Source of the DNA: Asterella californica
Taxonomy: Eukaryota > Streptophyta > Marchantiopsida > Marchantiales > Aytoniaceae
DNA length: 64,000 nucleotides
Reading direction: 5' to 3'
NCBI GenBank assembly: GCA_036924285.1
Contig: JAYKYS010000007.1
Location: forward strand, 10,850,001 to 10,914,000
Positions 1 to 11,543 of this stretch are shown here, in pieces. The notes under the pieces were generated by a model, which ran no database searches, was not told the DNA's origin, and worked only from the letters and a program-made list of their open reading frames with translations. The translations under genes and the position numbers were made by a program. How positions within the stretch are numbered: the stretch's first letter is position 1; each line of letters begins with the position of its first letter.

Positions 1-295
1 GTGCGTTCGGATCCACCGGCAACTGTCCAAGCAGATCAGTTTCATTCTGAGCCACGTCAATAAATTCCTGTTTGTCATGATGTGCCAACTTGGCCCACTT
101 TTGACCAACAATGCGCTTGATTTCATGACCATTGGCCACTGGATTTTCATCCTTTATAGTATCCCGTATCTTTGAAGCGAAAAGGTTGAAGGCTCTGAGC
201 TTGACTAATTTACCAACACTACCCTCCTTTTCTCCAGTCGCCTTTTTTTCCTCAGGGATGTCAGAAGTGAGTGCAGTGACCGCATGTTCCTCCAT
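1..295 (-). CDS. HMG-box domain protein, N-terminal part (runs off the left edge)
   Basis: The reading frame is open from an ATG at 295-293 (minus) to the window edge, about 98 codons. After a short acidic/Lys leader the frame reads LRAFNLFASKIRDTIKDENP, then an EIKRIVGQKWAKL segment and a HDKQEFIDVAQ segment. This is the order of the three helices of an HMG box (Phe/Leu-rich helix 1, the G-x-K-W of helix 2 and the charged helix 3). HMG-box proteins bind DNA in the nucleus as chromatin or transcription factors; which subfamily this is cannot be told from the fragment. A plausible splice acceptor (CTACAG) lies about 22 bases upstream of the ATG, and a plausible donor (GTAG/GTGAGA) lies near 1618, so a long 5'UTR intron is possible. 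No stop or frameshift is seen. Alternative: another HMG-like fold such as a YABBY protein, which is less likely because no zinc finger is visible. Confidence 0.65.
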   Translation of the reverse strand, partial: MEEHAVTALTSDIPEEKKATGEKEGSVGKLVKLRAFNLFASKIRDTIKDENPVANGHEIKRIVGQKWAKLAHHDKQEFIDVAQNETDLLGQLPVDPNA

Positions 296-1800
296 AACTC
301 AAACCTGCCCTCTGTAGGTCAACGATAGAGAACAACGTAAGAACCATTAGAGCCATTGTTTTCGACCCGTCTTCCAGTAAGACGGTAAGCGACAATCAGT
401 TATCCTCCCACCTTACTAGAAATTTATTGGGGATAAGAGAACAAGAAACTTTGCAAACAGTTTCTGAACATACACGCGTACGTGATGCTGCTGTACCACT
501 TGACACTGTAGAACGTCCACATGTGTTTGAGTTCCATGAAACTGTGTCTAATGTGTTCTAATCTAATATTTTGCCTTGCATGAACTTAGCTAACATGTAA
601 CAGCTCCTCAAGCTATAGTTATCTAGTATCTCAATGTACTACCGCACGCCAAAATAGAGGAAAGATTCCCAGTCTGAACCAGGAAAAGGTATGATGTCCA
701 GACATCATAAACTTTATTGCATCCTCACAGGACTTCCCCAGTAAGAAGGGAACCAGCATTCTAACTGTATCACAATTTACTCGAACCAATTTTTCTACTG
801 CACTGTTGCTATCAACGATCAGTGGAGTTTGCCCATCACCGCGCACTCAACGAACAGGACCGTCTGCCTTCTTTAAATCCATTCACGTCACCATCGAGAG
901 AGAACAACAAACTTTGCATTACACTGGATATACAGTGTAGCAGCACATCTGCAATACTCTCCTGTTCAGTCACCCAGCCACAAAACCAAAACTAATCCCG
1001 CGAGACATTCTAAGTGCTCGGCAATTGTTTTAAGTAGACAATTTCTTCAGGAAAGAATCCAACTTCCGCCGTTAGATATCTGGACTTTTAGTGTTGTAAA
1101 GTGAATTAAATTCGGTGCCTGGAATAGATTTTCTCTCAGCAGCCATGACATACAAAGGCAATAATCTCACTAGAGAAAACTATACAGCGCTTCCAAAGGC
1201 GTACTAACTCTTCGGGCACTCGCTCTCAAATGAGACAAGTCTGAAGTTGAGAATGCCACAAGACATGAGAGGCATAGATGCTAGCTAGTAACAAGTACAG
1301 GCGGCGAAAACGAATAAGAGAAAAAGGTTAATGCCTGCGGTAATCGGATAATCTGGCCGGAAACACACCTCCAAAGAACTTAGAAAGTTTGGTTCCGTTG
1401 CAGGTCAAGAAGGTACATGTCTGCATCAAAACGCTGAATTGCCTTTTCCACTATAATCTGACTGCGAAAGAGCTCGTCTGCCCCTCTGACTGACCAGCCT
1501 GGCCTTGCGGAGCACGCAAGCAAGCCATACAGCCGATCAGCTAGCCTAGTTCAAGCAACCAACCTGTCTGCAATTTCACCCTGGAATATCCCTTTCTTTC
1601 CTACCCTCCCATTCTCACCTACACGCGATCCTCTCTCTCCTCTCCTCTGACACTCTGCTTGTCATACGAAGGATTTCCTTGTCCCCTGGAGAGAAAATCA
1701 TCGGCACTGCTCGAAATCAGCCCAGCCAGCTAAGCAAACAACTAACACTCCCGCGAATAAGCGCACATACTAGTTACTCTCTCTCTCTCTCTCTCTCGTG
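296..1800 (-). other. Probable 5' leader, 5'UTR intron and promoter of the HMG-box gene
   Basis: No supported coding frame lies here. Base composition is balanced, unlike the AT-rich DNA further right. A candidate minus-strand splice pair (donor near 1618, acceptor near 317) would make most of this stretch a 5'UTR intron. This is inference from two motifs only. Confidence 0.3.
1777..1798. repeat. (CT)n microsatellite
   Basis: About eleven CT units in a row. Read on the minus strand it would be a GA tract at or near the transcription start of the HMG-box gene. A similar CT tract lies upstream of the ubiquitin-like gene at 60552-60569. Confidence 0.9.
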
Positions 1801-4480
1801 ATCAGAGACCGCATCCAAAACGATGTTGCTGGAGTTGCTATTTTCTCACCCTTTCGCTGCTGCACAAAACTACGATAGTGTAGTCTAATCTTGTTCCTGT
1901 TTGTTTGTGCTTTTCATGTCTATCCTTCTCTTCATTCTTCTCTTTCGTCAACTGCAGCTCTTGCTGCAGCCTGCTTTCCTTCTCCATTGCTGTCACCGTG
2001 CCCCCGCTCCCTCCGTGAAAGCGTGTTCTGCTTTCTTTCCAACCGTTACGGGCAGTGGCTCTGACCTTGGAACTTCACGATTGTCAGCCTACACAGTACT
2101 AGATGTGATAACCCCGAGGCTGGGACGACGTCGCTCTGGAGTCGCGATCCCTGATGCTCAGGCCGGTGCGAGGAGGGTACGTTTAGACACGACTCAAAGT
2201 TGTTGTTGACTGACGTAAACTCCTGCGTCCGACACCAGCTCGGATCAAATCCAGTATCGGAACAGTAATTCTCGACATATTGCCGCTGGTTTCTACTCCT
2301 TATTCGAGAAAGTGGGGTGATTGAGTCAAGAGAAACGTCAACATCCTCCTACCACTGGACAGATTCTGTGTGTCATGGACTGTTCGACGTGATTCCATGT
2401 CAGCGTCGCGAGATCACGAGATCGAGATCGCTGGTTGCTAGCCTGAGGCAGTGCCGCAGTGAGGCCGCGCCTCAGGTTCTGACGAAGGCGCCCACAGAAT
2501 CGATGGGACTCGCGCGCCGTCAGAGAGTGTGCAAAGGGTTGGTACGGTGTCTGGAACTCCAAATCTTCGGGGCAGGTCCTCCAAACGTGGAGGTATCGTA
2601 CTCTCACTACATCCTCCGAGAGTCCCAGTCCAGAGTCCGGACTGACTTCATAACGCAGGTTCTATCTTGTACATTACAGCCCCGTATAAGAACAGCTCAC
2701 GTGAGACTTTGCTCCTTCATATCTTGTCATCAATGACTGCAATTTGAACCGTAAAGTTGGAAACTTGGAGTCCCATCTTTCACAAAGTTCCGATCCTTAA
2801 ATTTCTGGGATAAGGCTAAGGTGGTTCCACTCCGTTTGACTGGAAAGAGCCCTGAAATCAAGAGACAGAGGTACAGTAGAAGGACGAGCCAAAGCGTTTT
2901 CAAAGGGTTTGTAAGAAAAGATTTAAACTCGGACAGAGCTTGCCTGGTAATGAATGTATGTTAGTGAAGACTACGGTGGCAACCAAGTCAAGATCGATTA
3001 CAAAAGCGACTCCTTTTAGATATGGATGTGAAAAGAAAGCCTTTCTGCTTGAAAAGCCAACGTAGGACCATTCGGATTGTAGACAAAGATAAATGTAAGA
3101 ACGTACATAGAAGGGAAAAACGACTCCAAAAACGACCCGCACGACAAGGAAGTGATAGAGTTCATACTTTTATAAACCCTAAAATGATTTAGATCGAGAA
3201 GCACAGCAGACAAAGTGATGAACTTAATATTTTACAGATGCACTCGCTGGAAAAGGTGATAGAGTTAACAGTTTTACAAGATTTCAAACTGAAAAAGACA
3301 AGAACCACGAGGTACACCAGTGTGAACTCCTTCTAGAACTCAAAATCCAACAAGAAAAATTACCAGTTCACAAGGCAGAGAAATCCCTAAATAAAATACG
3401 TCGATTATGCATCGTGAATCATAAGAAGCCCGAGAGGACGAATCAACCATCTTTTTCATTTTGTTTTAACTTTTCCTTAACCTTTCCTCTCGGAAGGGTG
3501 GAGTGATATACGTTTACAGTAAAGAGTAGATGACCGTAATGCGAGACAGGCGATATAGACCCGTCACTATAAGGTAATAATAAGAGGTGTCATTTCTTTG
3601 CTCGGGCTAAAACGATGATGTCCGTGGCGTCTAATTTCGGATCTTGTGATTTTTCTCCTTGGGTGATGTCCGCAACTTATTTTCCTCGTGATACAAATTG
3701 ATCCGATCTATTCTCGTGTTGACGTCCGTGTGATTTAATCGAGAAAATATCACGGGCTATTTTCATGACAGTCGTATCACGACCAAGGGCACTACCCGAG
3801 GCTGTGCGAGATACCTCTGACCGCTTGATAAGCCTGCTTGGAAGAGATGACACCCTCTAATGGAATGTAGAGCAAATAACTTGTCAAGCGAAACCGGAAA
3901 AGTCGGCCGTGGACGTGGAACAAACTTCTCTGATGGATGGCAAACAAGGTACTTTTTCTCTGCTATGTTCTGTCAAGTGCGTAAGTGTGGGGTGTTCTTA
4001 GCAGAGGTGTTGGAGCTGTTCTTTCTCTAGTATCAAGCGTTGCTTTAATTACTGTACACCTCTAAGTTTATCACCACTGCCGCAAACTATCAGGATCGGC
4101 TTGCGGATATGCTCCCCGAGATATTTCGCCACCGTTTCAACCAGCAGTCTACACTTCCGCCGCCAGATACACAGACAGCACTGACGCCATCCATCCGACA
4201 TGCTCAAAGATTCCTTTGGTTTGAACTACGGTCTAGACCGTCTAGTTCGAATTTGAACTGGACAGCAATATGCCACCTGTGAAGCTATATGCCGTCATGG
4301 AGCCACATGAGATCGAAACCATCCAGGGCTGATGTCACTCCACTCCTGCCCCTTACGACAAATCAAAATATCTACCACTACTGTAGTCCACTAGGTTTGA
4401 GCTGCAACCTGCCATATTGGTTTGTTGTTTTGCCAGCAAATAATTATAATTATTCACCAACATCACAATACTCTCGATAG
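1801..4480. other. Intergenic region, no gene recognised
   Basis: Several short open frames exist (for example 1901-2209 and 2317-2736 on the plus strand), but they lack recognisable domains, use doubtful starts and look random. Composition is moderately GC-rich up to about 2700 and then more AT-rich. Nothing else is seen. Confidence 0.4.
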
Positions 4481-5001
4481 CAGTTAGTTTGTCTTCCTTT
4501 GGTTGTACTGTACTGTCACCCTTTCTACAGTAATAACTATATATTTACATTGTACTGCCTAAAAGTTATTTGTTTAACTGTTAAAATATTCGAAAAGATG
4601 GAGAATATTTTGCACCCAAGTCGATACAACGGGTTATATTAAATATATTTAATAGATGTTTTTGCGAAACCTATGGATATATGCTTTGTTAATCTATCTG
4701 TGTAAATGATAGTTTGTGTACTGCTTATATGTACAGGATACTGTAAATGTATTGCTGTTTCTCTTTTCCTTTCTTTTTTCCTCTACACTCTTCTTTTACG
4801 TTCTCCTTTTTTATGACGCTTATTTTATAGAGAAAGACTTTACATATCTGCAACGACAAAAGGTTTGGCAACTTAAAAAGATACAGTCAATGCAGTTGTT
4901 ATATTATATTTTAGTATTATAATTTAATTTTTAGATGATGGAAATTAAAAGAACCAATTACATAAAATTAGTAAATAAGTTATACTCTATGTAGAAATTT
5001 A

Positions 5002-5075
5002 CTTGATCACACCTTCCGTGGTTCCTTCAGCTTGATCACACCTCTCTTAATGATGTATTGCTTGATCACACCTCT
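5002..5075. repeat. Short tandem repeat, unit about 30 bp, three copies
   Basis: CTTGATCACACCT occurs at 5002, 5031 and 5061, with different sequence between the copies. The core contains the palindrome TGATCA. No function is evident. Confidence 0.75.
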
Positions 5076-7316
5076 GACTAGCTATTGTCTGTGAAACCAG
5101 TCACTTTGTGATGTTAGTTGATGCTGGATTGCATATATCAGGGTTCAGAGCATGTATTAGTCTAACTTATCTTTAATGTTAAACATTTTGAATTGTAAAA
5201 ATATTTTGTCTCTATTAAAAATCTTGTAATGATGAACGTCAAGACAACAAATGACTGGTTTTATTATCGATAATCAGTCAGATGATCAACCAATATGCAC
5301 GCTTGATGAACTTTGGCCCGGAAGCCAAGAAAAAGAAAAGAAGCAAAGTAGAATAAAACTGAGGATCCTGATTCGCAACGAGAGATTTCAGCAGACTTTT
5401 GAGAAAACAATTCTTCTAAGATTAGTGTGTAAAATTATTTTCCTCTTTTGACAGTATGATCAAAAGTCTTGTCAAAAAAAAGACAGATTCTAACACAATC
5501 GAAAGTTTCAAAAGTCAGAGGTGTCTGTTATTGGTATATTCTATTCAATATGTAGACCAAAGATGTCAAGCTGTCTATCTTGGCACATCCTAATTTAATT
5601 ATTTTACCAAACATAAAAAGATGGTTAGTTAATAGTGTGCATTTTGACATGTGTTACATAGAGTCAAGTAAACCCGTAAACGCAACAGAGAAAGATGTAT
5701 TTTCTCATGAATAAATGCGTGAACGTTGACTACTGTAAATTCACTTTTGAACTTGAAGTTTAATTATCCATCAAACTTCTCCATGAGTCAAAGTGTTTAT
5801 TTTAGTCCGTAGCAAGAGGACTTAGATCAAAAAATTTACCTACTTATCCAAGTGAAAGAACGAACTTCATTCGTTGGATATAAAAATAATTATTTAATTT
5901 ATTATGTTCGCATAGCTTAACTTTGCTTAGGTGAATATGCAGGTGATCAATATGTAAGTGATCAATTCATCGTTAAGAGATATGTTATCAACTCAAGTAA
6001 CATACTTGAGTGTGATAAAGCAAATTTATACCAACTCGTTAAGTCTAGACAAGGTAGACTGTCTTCAGTAGGAAATTTCCTTATGTCCGTGTTGCTTTCT
6101 TCCCGGCATCATTGTCTTTCCGGCTTATGGTGGTGCGCTTTTGTCATTCGCACCTAAATGAGGTCACCATTCATCATGATTTCGCCGTCCTGATGGTTGA
6201 GAGAATGATTTCTTTTTTTCTTTTTTTCCTCTTTTTTATTTTTTGTTTTTTATTTTTTATTGGTTGTGAGAATCATATCAGACTGCAGAGTTCTTATTCA
6301 GTCGTGGTCAAAGATGCCGTCTGAACTTTCCTAATTGGTATTCTGAGCATCTACGAATCTTATAGGGTGGGCTACATGCCTACGGGGTAGGTCTTTCAAG
6401 GACAACTTAGGAATGAGCCTCAACCGTTGGATGAAGACAGACCATAAACACGGACGCGTTGGATACGATCCATTCTGATCAAGCAGCGTGACCGGCTCCT
6501 GATTGGCTCCAGCCACAGTCGATAATTAGGTTCCAGGGACACGCGAGCGATTCCTAAATTCCAATCACCGGCCAAAATATTTTTTATTATTTTTTAATCA
6601 CCGGCTAAAAATCATGTTCCAACTTGTAAAATTTCAGCGCTAGGGGCTAACCGGCATTCTTGGTATTCTCAACCGGCTGGAATTCTGAAAAGTTGAGTTG
6701 AAATGGTGTTCAACCAGATTTTTTGTAGATTGAAATTTTACAAACAGAAAATTACTTATTAAAAAACCAGGAAAATAAATAAATAATTGAAACAAACGGG
6801 CTCTCGTTCATGAACATCGGATAATTTCCGGTTCTGCAATATTTTTACCCCGCCACTGTTGCAAATACACAGTATGCATGCAGAATGAACTCGGGGAACT
6901 CTTGCCTGTTTGTTGTTAAACGACAATAAATAAATATTAACAATAAATTATATATTAAATAAACATATCAATAAATATATATATATAATAATAAATGTTA
7001 GGGGATCCAGGAGATGCGGGAAGATCCTCACATAAACCATAAGTGAAGGAAAGACGAACGCACTTATGACTTTAAAATTTCGAGAGGTTACAAGTGTAGA
7101 CTCTAAAACCAAGAAATTAACAAAATGTTTAATTTATTATCTAACTCTTTCCAGTGGAATGACGTGTTCTCCTTTTTCCAAACTCGTAAGAGGAATATCC
7201 ATGCCTAACGCGGTGCAATAAATAGTAACTTCTGCAATTCGATGTAAAGTGTTGTAACATTCTATGTACGTCTTCAACAAGAACATGAGCTACCGTCAAA
7301 AATCACGAGCATGGAG

Positions 7317-7362
7317 CATACATCTTCATCTCTTCCAAGTTCAAAAGCGGGCAATATGTATG
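7317..7362. repeat. Degenerate copy of the CTCTTCC palindromic module
   Basis: ATACATCTTCATCTCTTCC, then AAGTTC, then a weakly complementary right arm ending in ATATGTATG. It is a decayed member of the dispersed palindrome family best seen at 30129-30232. Confidence 0.5.
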
Positions 7363-7838
7363 TTTTGTAGTTAATGTCTTAACCTTTTTGGAGAGATTAG
7401 GCCATATTTATAAGTTCTTTAATGAAATTCAATTACTCATCGATTTAACGTTTTATGTGAACATGAGAGTGCTTGTGAGTATTACACTCATGGAGTTTCT
7501 TCCTTCTTGTAACATGTGTAGTACTGCATGTAACAGATAATTATTTTTAGATATTTAAATTTTATAATTTCAATCCATAAATTTTATTTTTAGCTTTTTT
7601 ATCAGTTTGTTCTGAAATCTGTTTAGGTTGGTTATCAGTTTGTTCTAAAAACTGCATTCAGCTTCGGTTGTCAGTTTTTTCTAAAATCTATCTGCTAGTC
7701 TGATAATTTTCTGAGCTATGTGAACGTTTGTCTTCTCCTCGGTCGTATGTGCACTTTGCATACATATTCATTTAATTTGTAAAATTCTTCTGTACTTTCT
7801 TGAACAAAGCGATTGAATAAACACTAGAACAAACACCT

Positions 7839-10096
7839 AGAGCGGCAGTCCAGAACAAGACACCGATGGAGGTCTTCACAGACAGTAAGCCTGATTACTC
7901 TTTCCTTAAAGTTTTCGGATGTATCTGTTATGTGCACATACCTGATGAAAGACGTAAGAAACTAGATCCGAAAGCAGATAGATGTATCTTCCTTGGTTAT
8001 GCTTCTGATACGAAAGGATATAGGTGCTACAATCCTTCGTCCAAGCAGTTCTAAATCAGTAGAGATGTCGTTTTTGATGAGCTACAGTCTTGGTTTGCAC
8101 CTGCACCTGTCAAAGCCATCCTTGTACCTACTGTAGAACCAAGGAGTCAGTCCACTGTAGTACCTCAGAGTAGTATGTTGAGTGGAGGATCTGAAGAAAT
8201 CACTGATTTCAGATCAGAATCAGTTGCACATAGAGCTGTTGTTAACGCTGGAGTCCACATAACACAGCCTAGTGGAACTAGTGTAGTTTCTACACAAGAT
8301 GAGCGCGTGCTATTGTAGCGTATGTTTGACTCATCCAGATATGTGGATCTTCCACATCCACTTGATACTTTGTCCCAGACCTTGGTGTCTACGTCAGATC
8401 AGTTGCAAGGGGAGGTGACGAGTGCACCGATTACCTATCGCAGATCTGAGCGGGCAAAACATCCAATGAGTAGGTATATGCATGAAGGGTTTCTTGCTGC
8501 GCACCATGCATATATGGCCAATGTTCTTCAAGAACAGGAATCGAGTTCGCTTGAGGAGGCGATGCACAAGGTCCAATGGGTAAGTTCTATGGAAGCTGAA
8601 CTTGCTGCGCTTCATCACCAACAGACTTGGGAGTTGGTAGACTTATCTCAGGGTAAGAAAGCGATTGGTTGCAGGTGGGTCTTCAAGGTCAAGCGCAACT
8701 CGGATGGTACCGTGTGTCCGTACAAGATCAGATTGGTAGCTAAGGGCTACGCACAACAACATGGAGTGGATTTTGAGGAGACCTTTGCTCCTGTTGCGAA
8801 GATTGTGACTATTCGAACAGCAGTTGCAGTTGCAACTCAGAAAGGTTGGAAGATGCATCAGATGGACTTCAAGAACGTCTTCCTCAACGGCGATCTTGAG
8901 GAGGAGGTCTACATGCAGCAACCGCCTGGTTATGAGGATCCTAAGTTCCCTTCTCGTGTATGTAAGTTACGGAAGGCTCTCTATCGTCTGAAACAGGCAC
9001 CAAGAGCATGGTATGCAAAGATCAATTCTTACTTGCAGTCTCTTGGTTTCCATCTTTGTAGTTCAGACTCTATCTTGTATTCGTTACGAATACAAGACCG
9101 GATTGTTGTGATCATCATCTATGATGATGACGTGATCATTATTGGTAACTTTGAGGAGCTTATTTCCTAGATCAAGGATCACTTGAAATCCGAGTTCGAG
9201 ATGATGGACTTAAGAGAACTCAAGTACTTCCTTGCTGTGGAGTTCATTAGAGATGGGAATGATGTTTGGCTTGTACAGCGACAGTATGCTCTCAGTATGC
9301 TTGAGAGATTTGGTATGCTTGATTGCAAACCCATTGCTACACCATTAGAGCAAGGGGTAAAGCTAGGAGCAGAGGATGGTGAGTTGCTAGATGATCCACG
9401 CATGTACAGACAGATGGTTGGGAGTCTTATCTACTTGACCATCACCAGATCAGACTTGAGCTATGCTGTCGGTATGATGAATTGACTAATCATGATTACT
9501 CAATTCATGCAGTCACCACGGAGATCACATTTTGAGGCTGTCAAGCAGATCCTCCGCTACGTGAAGTTCTCGATGCAGTACGAACTTCACTATCGATACG
9601 GTGGACCATTGTTGTTACATGACTACACAGATGCTGATTGGGCAGGAAGTGCCGACAGGAGATCCACGTCAGGTTACGCTTTTGGACTTGGAAGCGCTGT
9701 TATAAGCTAGGCTTCTAAGAAGCAACCCACAGTTGCTTTGTCGTCCACGGAAACAGAGTACCGAGGAGCAACGAACACAACATACGAATCGATTTGGCTT
9801 CGATGTCTGCTATCTGATATTGGTGTGGAGTGTACAGATCCTGTTGTTGTATATACAGACAACATTAGCAGCATGAAGTTAGCTAGTAATCATGTTTTCC
9901 ATGCTAGGATGAAGCACATTGAGGTGCACTATCACTTTATTAGAGAGAAGGTCCTTGCAGGAGAGATTGAGCTCAGTTATGTGAGCACAGGAGATCAGGT
10001 TGCCGATATCTTCACTAAAGCATTGCCTAGAGATAAGTTTGATGCTTTCAGACAATGTCTAGGAGTACAGGATGTAGAGATGAGCTTGAAGGGGAG
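7839..10096 (+). pseudogene. Copia pol remnant: integrase end, reverse transcriptase, RNase H
   Basis: The integrase C-terminal part includes a VFGC block and a CIFLGYASDTKGYRCY block (7910-8040). Reverse transcriptase follows from about 8570: a WVFKVKRNSDG block, FEETFAPVAK, an MDFKNVFLNGDL block, the LKQAPRAWY block, and a catalytic block reading YDDD near 9118-9130 where the family has Y-x-D-D with a hydrophobic x. RNase H follows with DYTDADWAGS, SSTETEY and the VYTDN block, ending in an ADIFTKALP motif. In-frame stops occur at about 8052, 9168, 9482 and 9708. The frame is otherwise well kept, which suggests moderately recent decay. It is on the plus strand, opposite to the neighbouring HUH and Gypsy remnants. 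Confidence 0.9.
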
Positions 10097-10329
10097 TGTT
10101 GATATAGTCCCAAGCTCTAGTAGATCGACGGCTATCATTAGCCGGAGTGGTTAGGGTTGTTAGAGTTAGTTAGAGGGCTAACCCATCATTAAGGTTTCTC
10201 TTGTACTCACCTCCACTATATATACAGAGAGAGAGGCAAAGCCTCTCGCATCTCATTCCTATTTTACTTCCTTGTCTACTCGCTCTCTCTATCTTCTTGG
10301 AGTGTGATCGAAGTATCGATCTTTCTACA
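10097..10329 (+). repeat. Copia 3' LTR
   Basis: The sequence begins TGTTGATATAG immediately after a polypurine tract (GAAGGGGAG) and ends in ...TTTCTACA, giving the usual TG...CA ends and a length of 233 bp. It contains a TATATATA box near 10217-10224 followed by GA- and CT-rich sequence. No matching 5' LTR is in the window, so the right boundary is inferred from the terminal dinucleotide alone. Confidence 0.65.
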
Positions 10330-10405
10330 ATGAAAGCCAGAACAGAATGGAATGGTTATCTTCGTGCAGTCTGCTGCGGTCCAAAGCGCTGCAGTTTGGC
10401 ATGTA

Positions 10406-11543
10406 TTAAGACAGAGTGTCCACATCCTGAAAGTTATGCACTGTTCTGGCTCTGGGAGTTGCAGGTGACGTTGTGAGAATGAACTCTTCCTCGTCCAACA
10501 AGTCTGACTCATGTTGTTCCACAATAAAGTACCGTGCGCGTGTTTGTGCAAAGAACACATTAGTGACGATTTCGGACCGAACAATCGCTTTCCACAAGGA
10601 ATCGTTGCGTGTCTTTTGAATATCACACGTCATGAGCCAGCTACATGAAGGAGTGTACTTACCAGACCTTATCATGGACTCCAAGCACGTCCTCAGAGTG
10701 ATACCCAGTAGATGCTTGCTGCGGAATTTGTTAAACTGCATGACCCTTTGAAGGATGTTTGTGTGACTCAGTTCTACTCGATTCTTCGTATCTGCAGCAC
10801 CTAAGAGAGAAAACAGTTCTTCACCGTCTTCCAACATAGTGTTAGTGATGTTCTTCATGCTGCATTGATGATGCGCCTCAGCCTTGTCCTTCATACAGTA
10901 GTCAACCATACCCACGAAGATATAGAGGCCTCTGTTAGTTAGTTGTTTGACACAAACTTCCTCTCCGAGCAGCCCATCGGTTTCTCTCTAGCCAAGAACA
11001 GTGAGAATACGTTGCTTCACCTGGAGAGTGCTAGTTGCCTGAAGCGAAAGTACCCCTGCACATGCAAGTGCAAAAAACTACCTCCTCTCTCGATGGACAA
11101 GAGCCCACCGGTGTACTCATTGTGAAGAAAAGAACATAAAACAGGTCAACATTTCTCCATGTCAAGGTCTGCATCTGTATAGTTAACCGTAAGTGAGAGT
11201 TCAAGCTGTTTCGGTACTGGTACTTGACGCGTCTCTGTCGCTAGAGACGAGACAAGGACGCGCTTCCTCGTTGTCCTTATCAGCAGCATGCGTGCGAAAC
11301 GGATAGTGCTTGCAAGCAAACTTGAACACTTTGGGATCTACGTCTCACAAATGCAATGAACACACTTGAGGCGGTACACTGCAGCCACAGTGAGCTTCAG
11401 AAGATGCAGATTGATGACAAACTGAAAGAACTTGGGGTAAGAGAAGAAAGTGGATCTGCAGTCATGTAAGGTTATCCAAGCTCCTTCGGAGTTGATATAA
11501 TGGAAGGGTCCATCAAGGGTCTGGAGACAAGTGGGCCGTATCG
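10406..11543 (-). pseudogene. HUH-endonuclease (Replitron-like Rep) pseudogene, C-terminal part
   Basis: Read on the minus strand, one frame runs from 11541 to about 11023 and a second continues to a stop at 10406. Three blocks in order look like a rolling-circle HUH nuclease: a motif-I-like LTVNYTDAD near 11200-11175; an ERGG block followed by LHLHVQGYFRF (metal-binding His-x-His/Gln) at about 11090-11041; and VDYCMKD at 10906-10886, where Tyr (10900) would be the nucleophile and Lys follows as Y-x-x-K. Breaks are a TAG at 11338-11340, a TGA at 11146-11148, a TAG at 10988-10990 and one frameshift near 11023. The missing N-terminus is at 28124-28513, across the Gypsy insertion. HUH nucleases nick and rejoin single DNA strands through a phosphotyrosine. 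Assignment to Replitrons rather than another HUH class is from memory of the family and uncertain. Confidence 0.6.

Larger units (their letters stand above)
4481..7835. other. AT-rich intergenic region, no gene
   Basis: Long A/T runs, an (AT)n stretch near 6975-6995 and a T-rich tract at about 6210-6262 dominate. A short direct repeat of AATCACCGGC plus A-rich sequence occurs near 6562 and 6596. The small frames present are low-complexity. Two local repeats are listed separately. Confidence 0.5.
7836..10329 (+). mobile_element. 5'-truncated Ty1/Copia LTR retrotransposon
   Basis: The remnant starts inside the integrase C-terminal region and continues through reverse transcriptase and RNase H to a polypurine tract and a short 3' LTR. 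The 5' LTR, gag, protease and most of integrase are missing from the window. The order integrase before reverse transcriptase is what defines Copia. Several in-frame stops show it is dead. It lies directly beside the C-terminal end of the HUH-endonuclease pseudogene and may have truncated that gene. Confidence 0.9.

Noticed and set aside
1901..2736. Overlapping plus- and minus-strand frames of 89-139 codons
   Set aside because: No domain, doubtful non-ATG starts, and composition like the surrounding non-coding DNA.
6112..6324. Plus-strand frame rich in Phe resembling a membrane protein
   Set aside because: The Phe run is a T-rich tract, not a real membrane segment.
10943..11125. Plus-strand frame with several Cys residues that looks like a small zinc protein
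   Set aside because: It is antisense to the HUH motif region; the Cys codons are the complement of the conserved minus-strand block.
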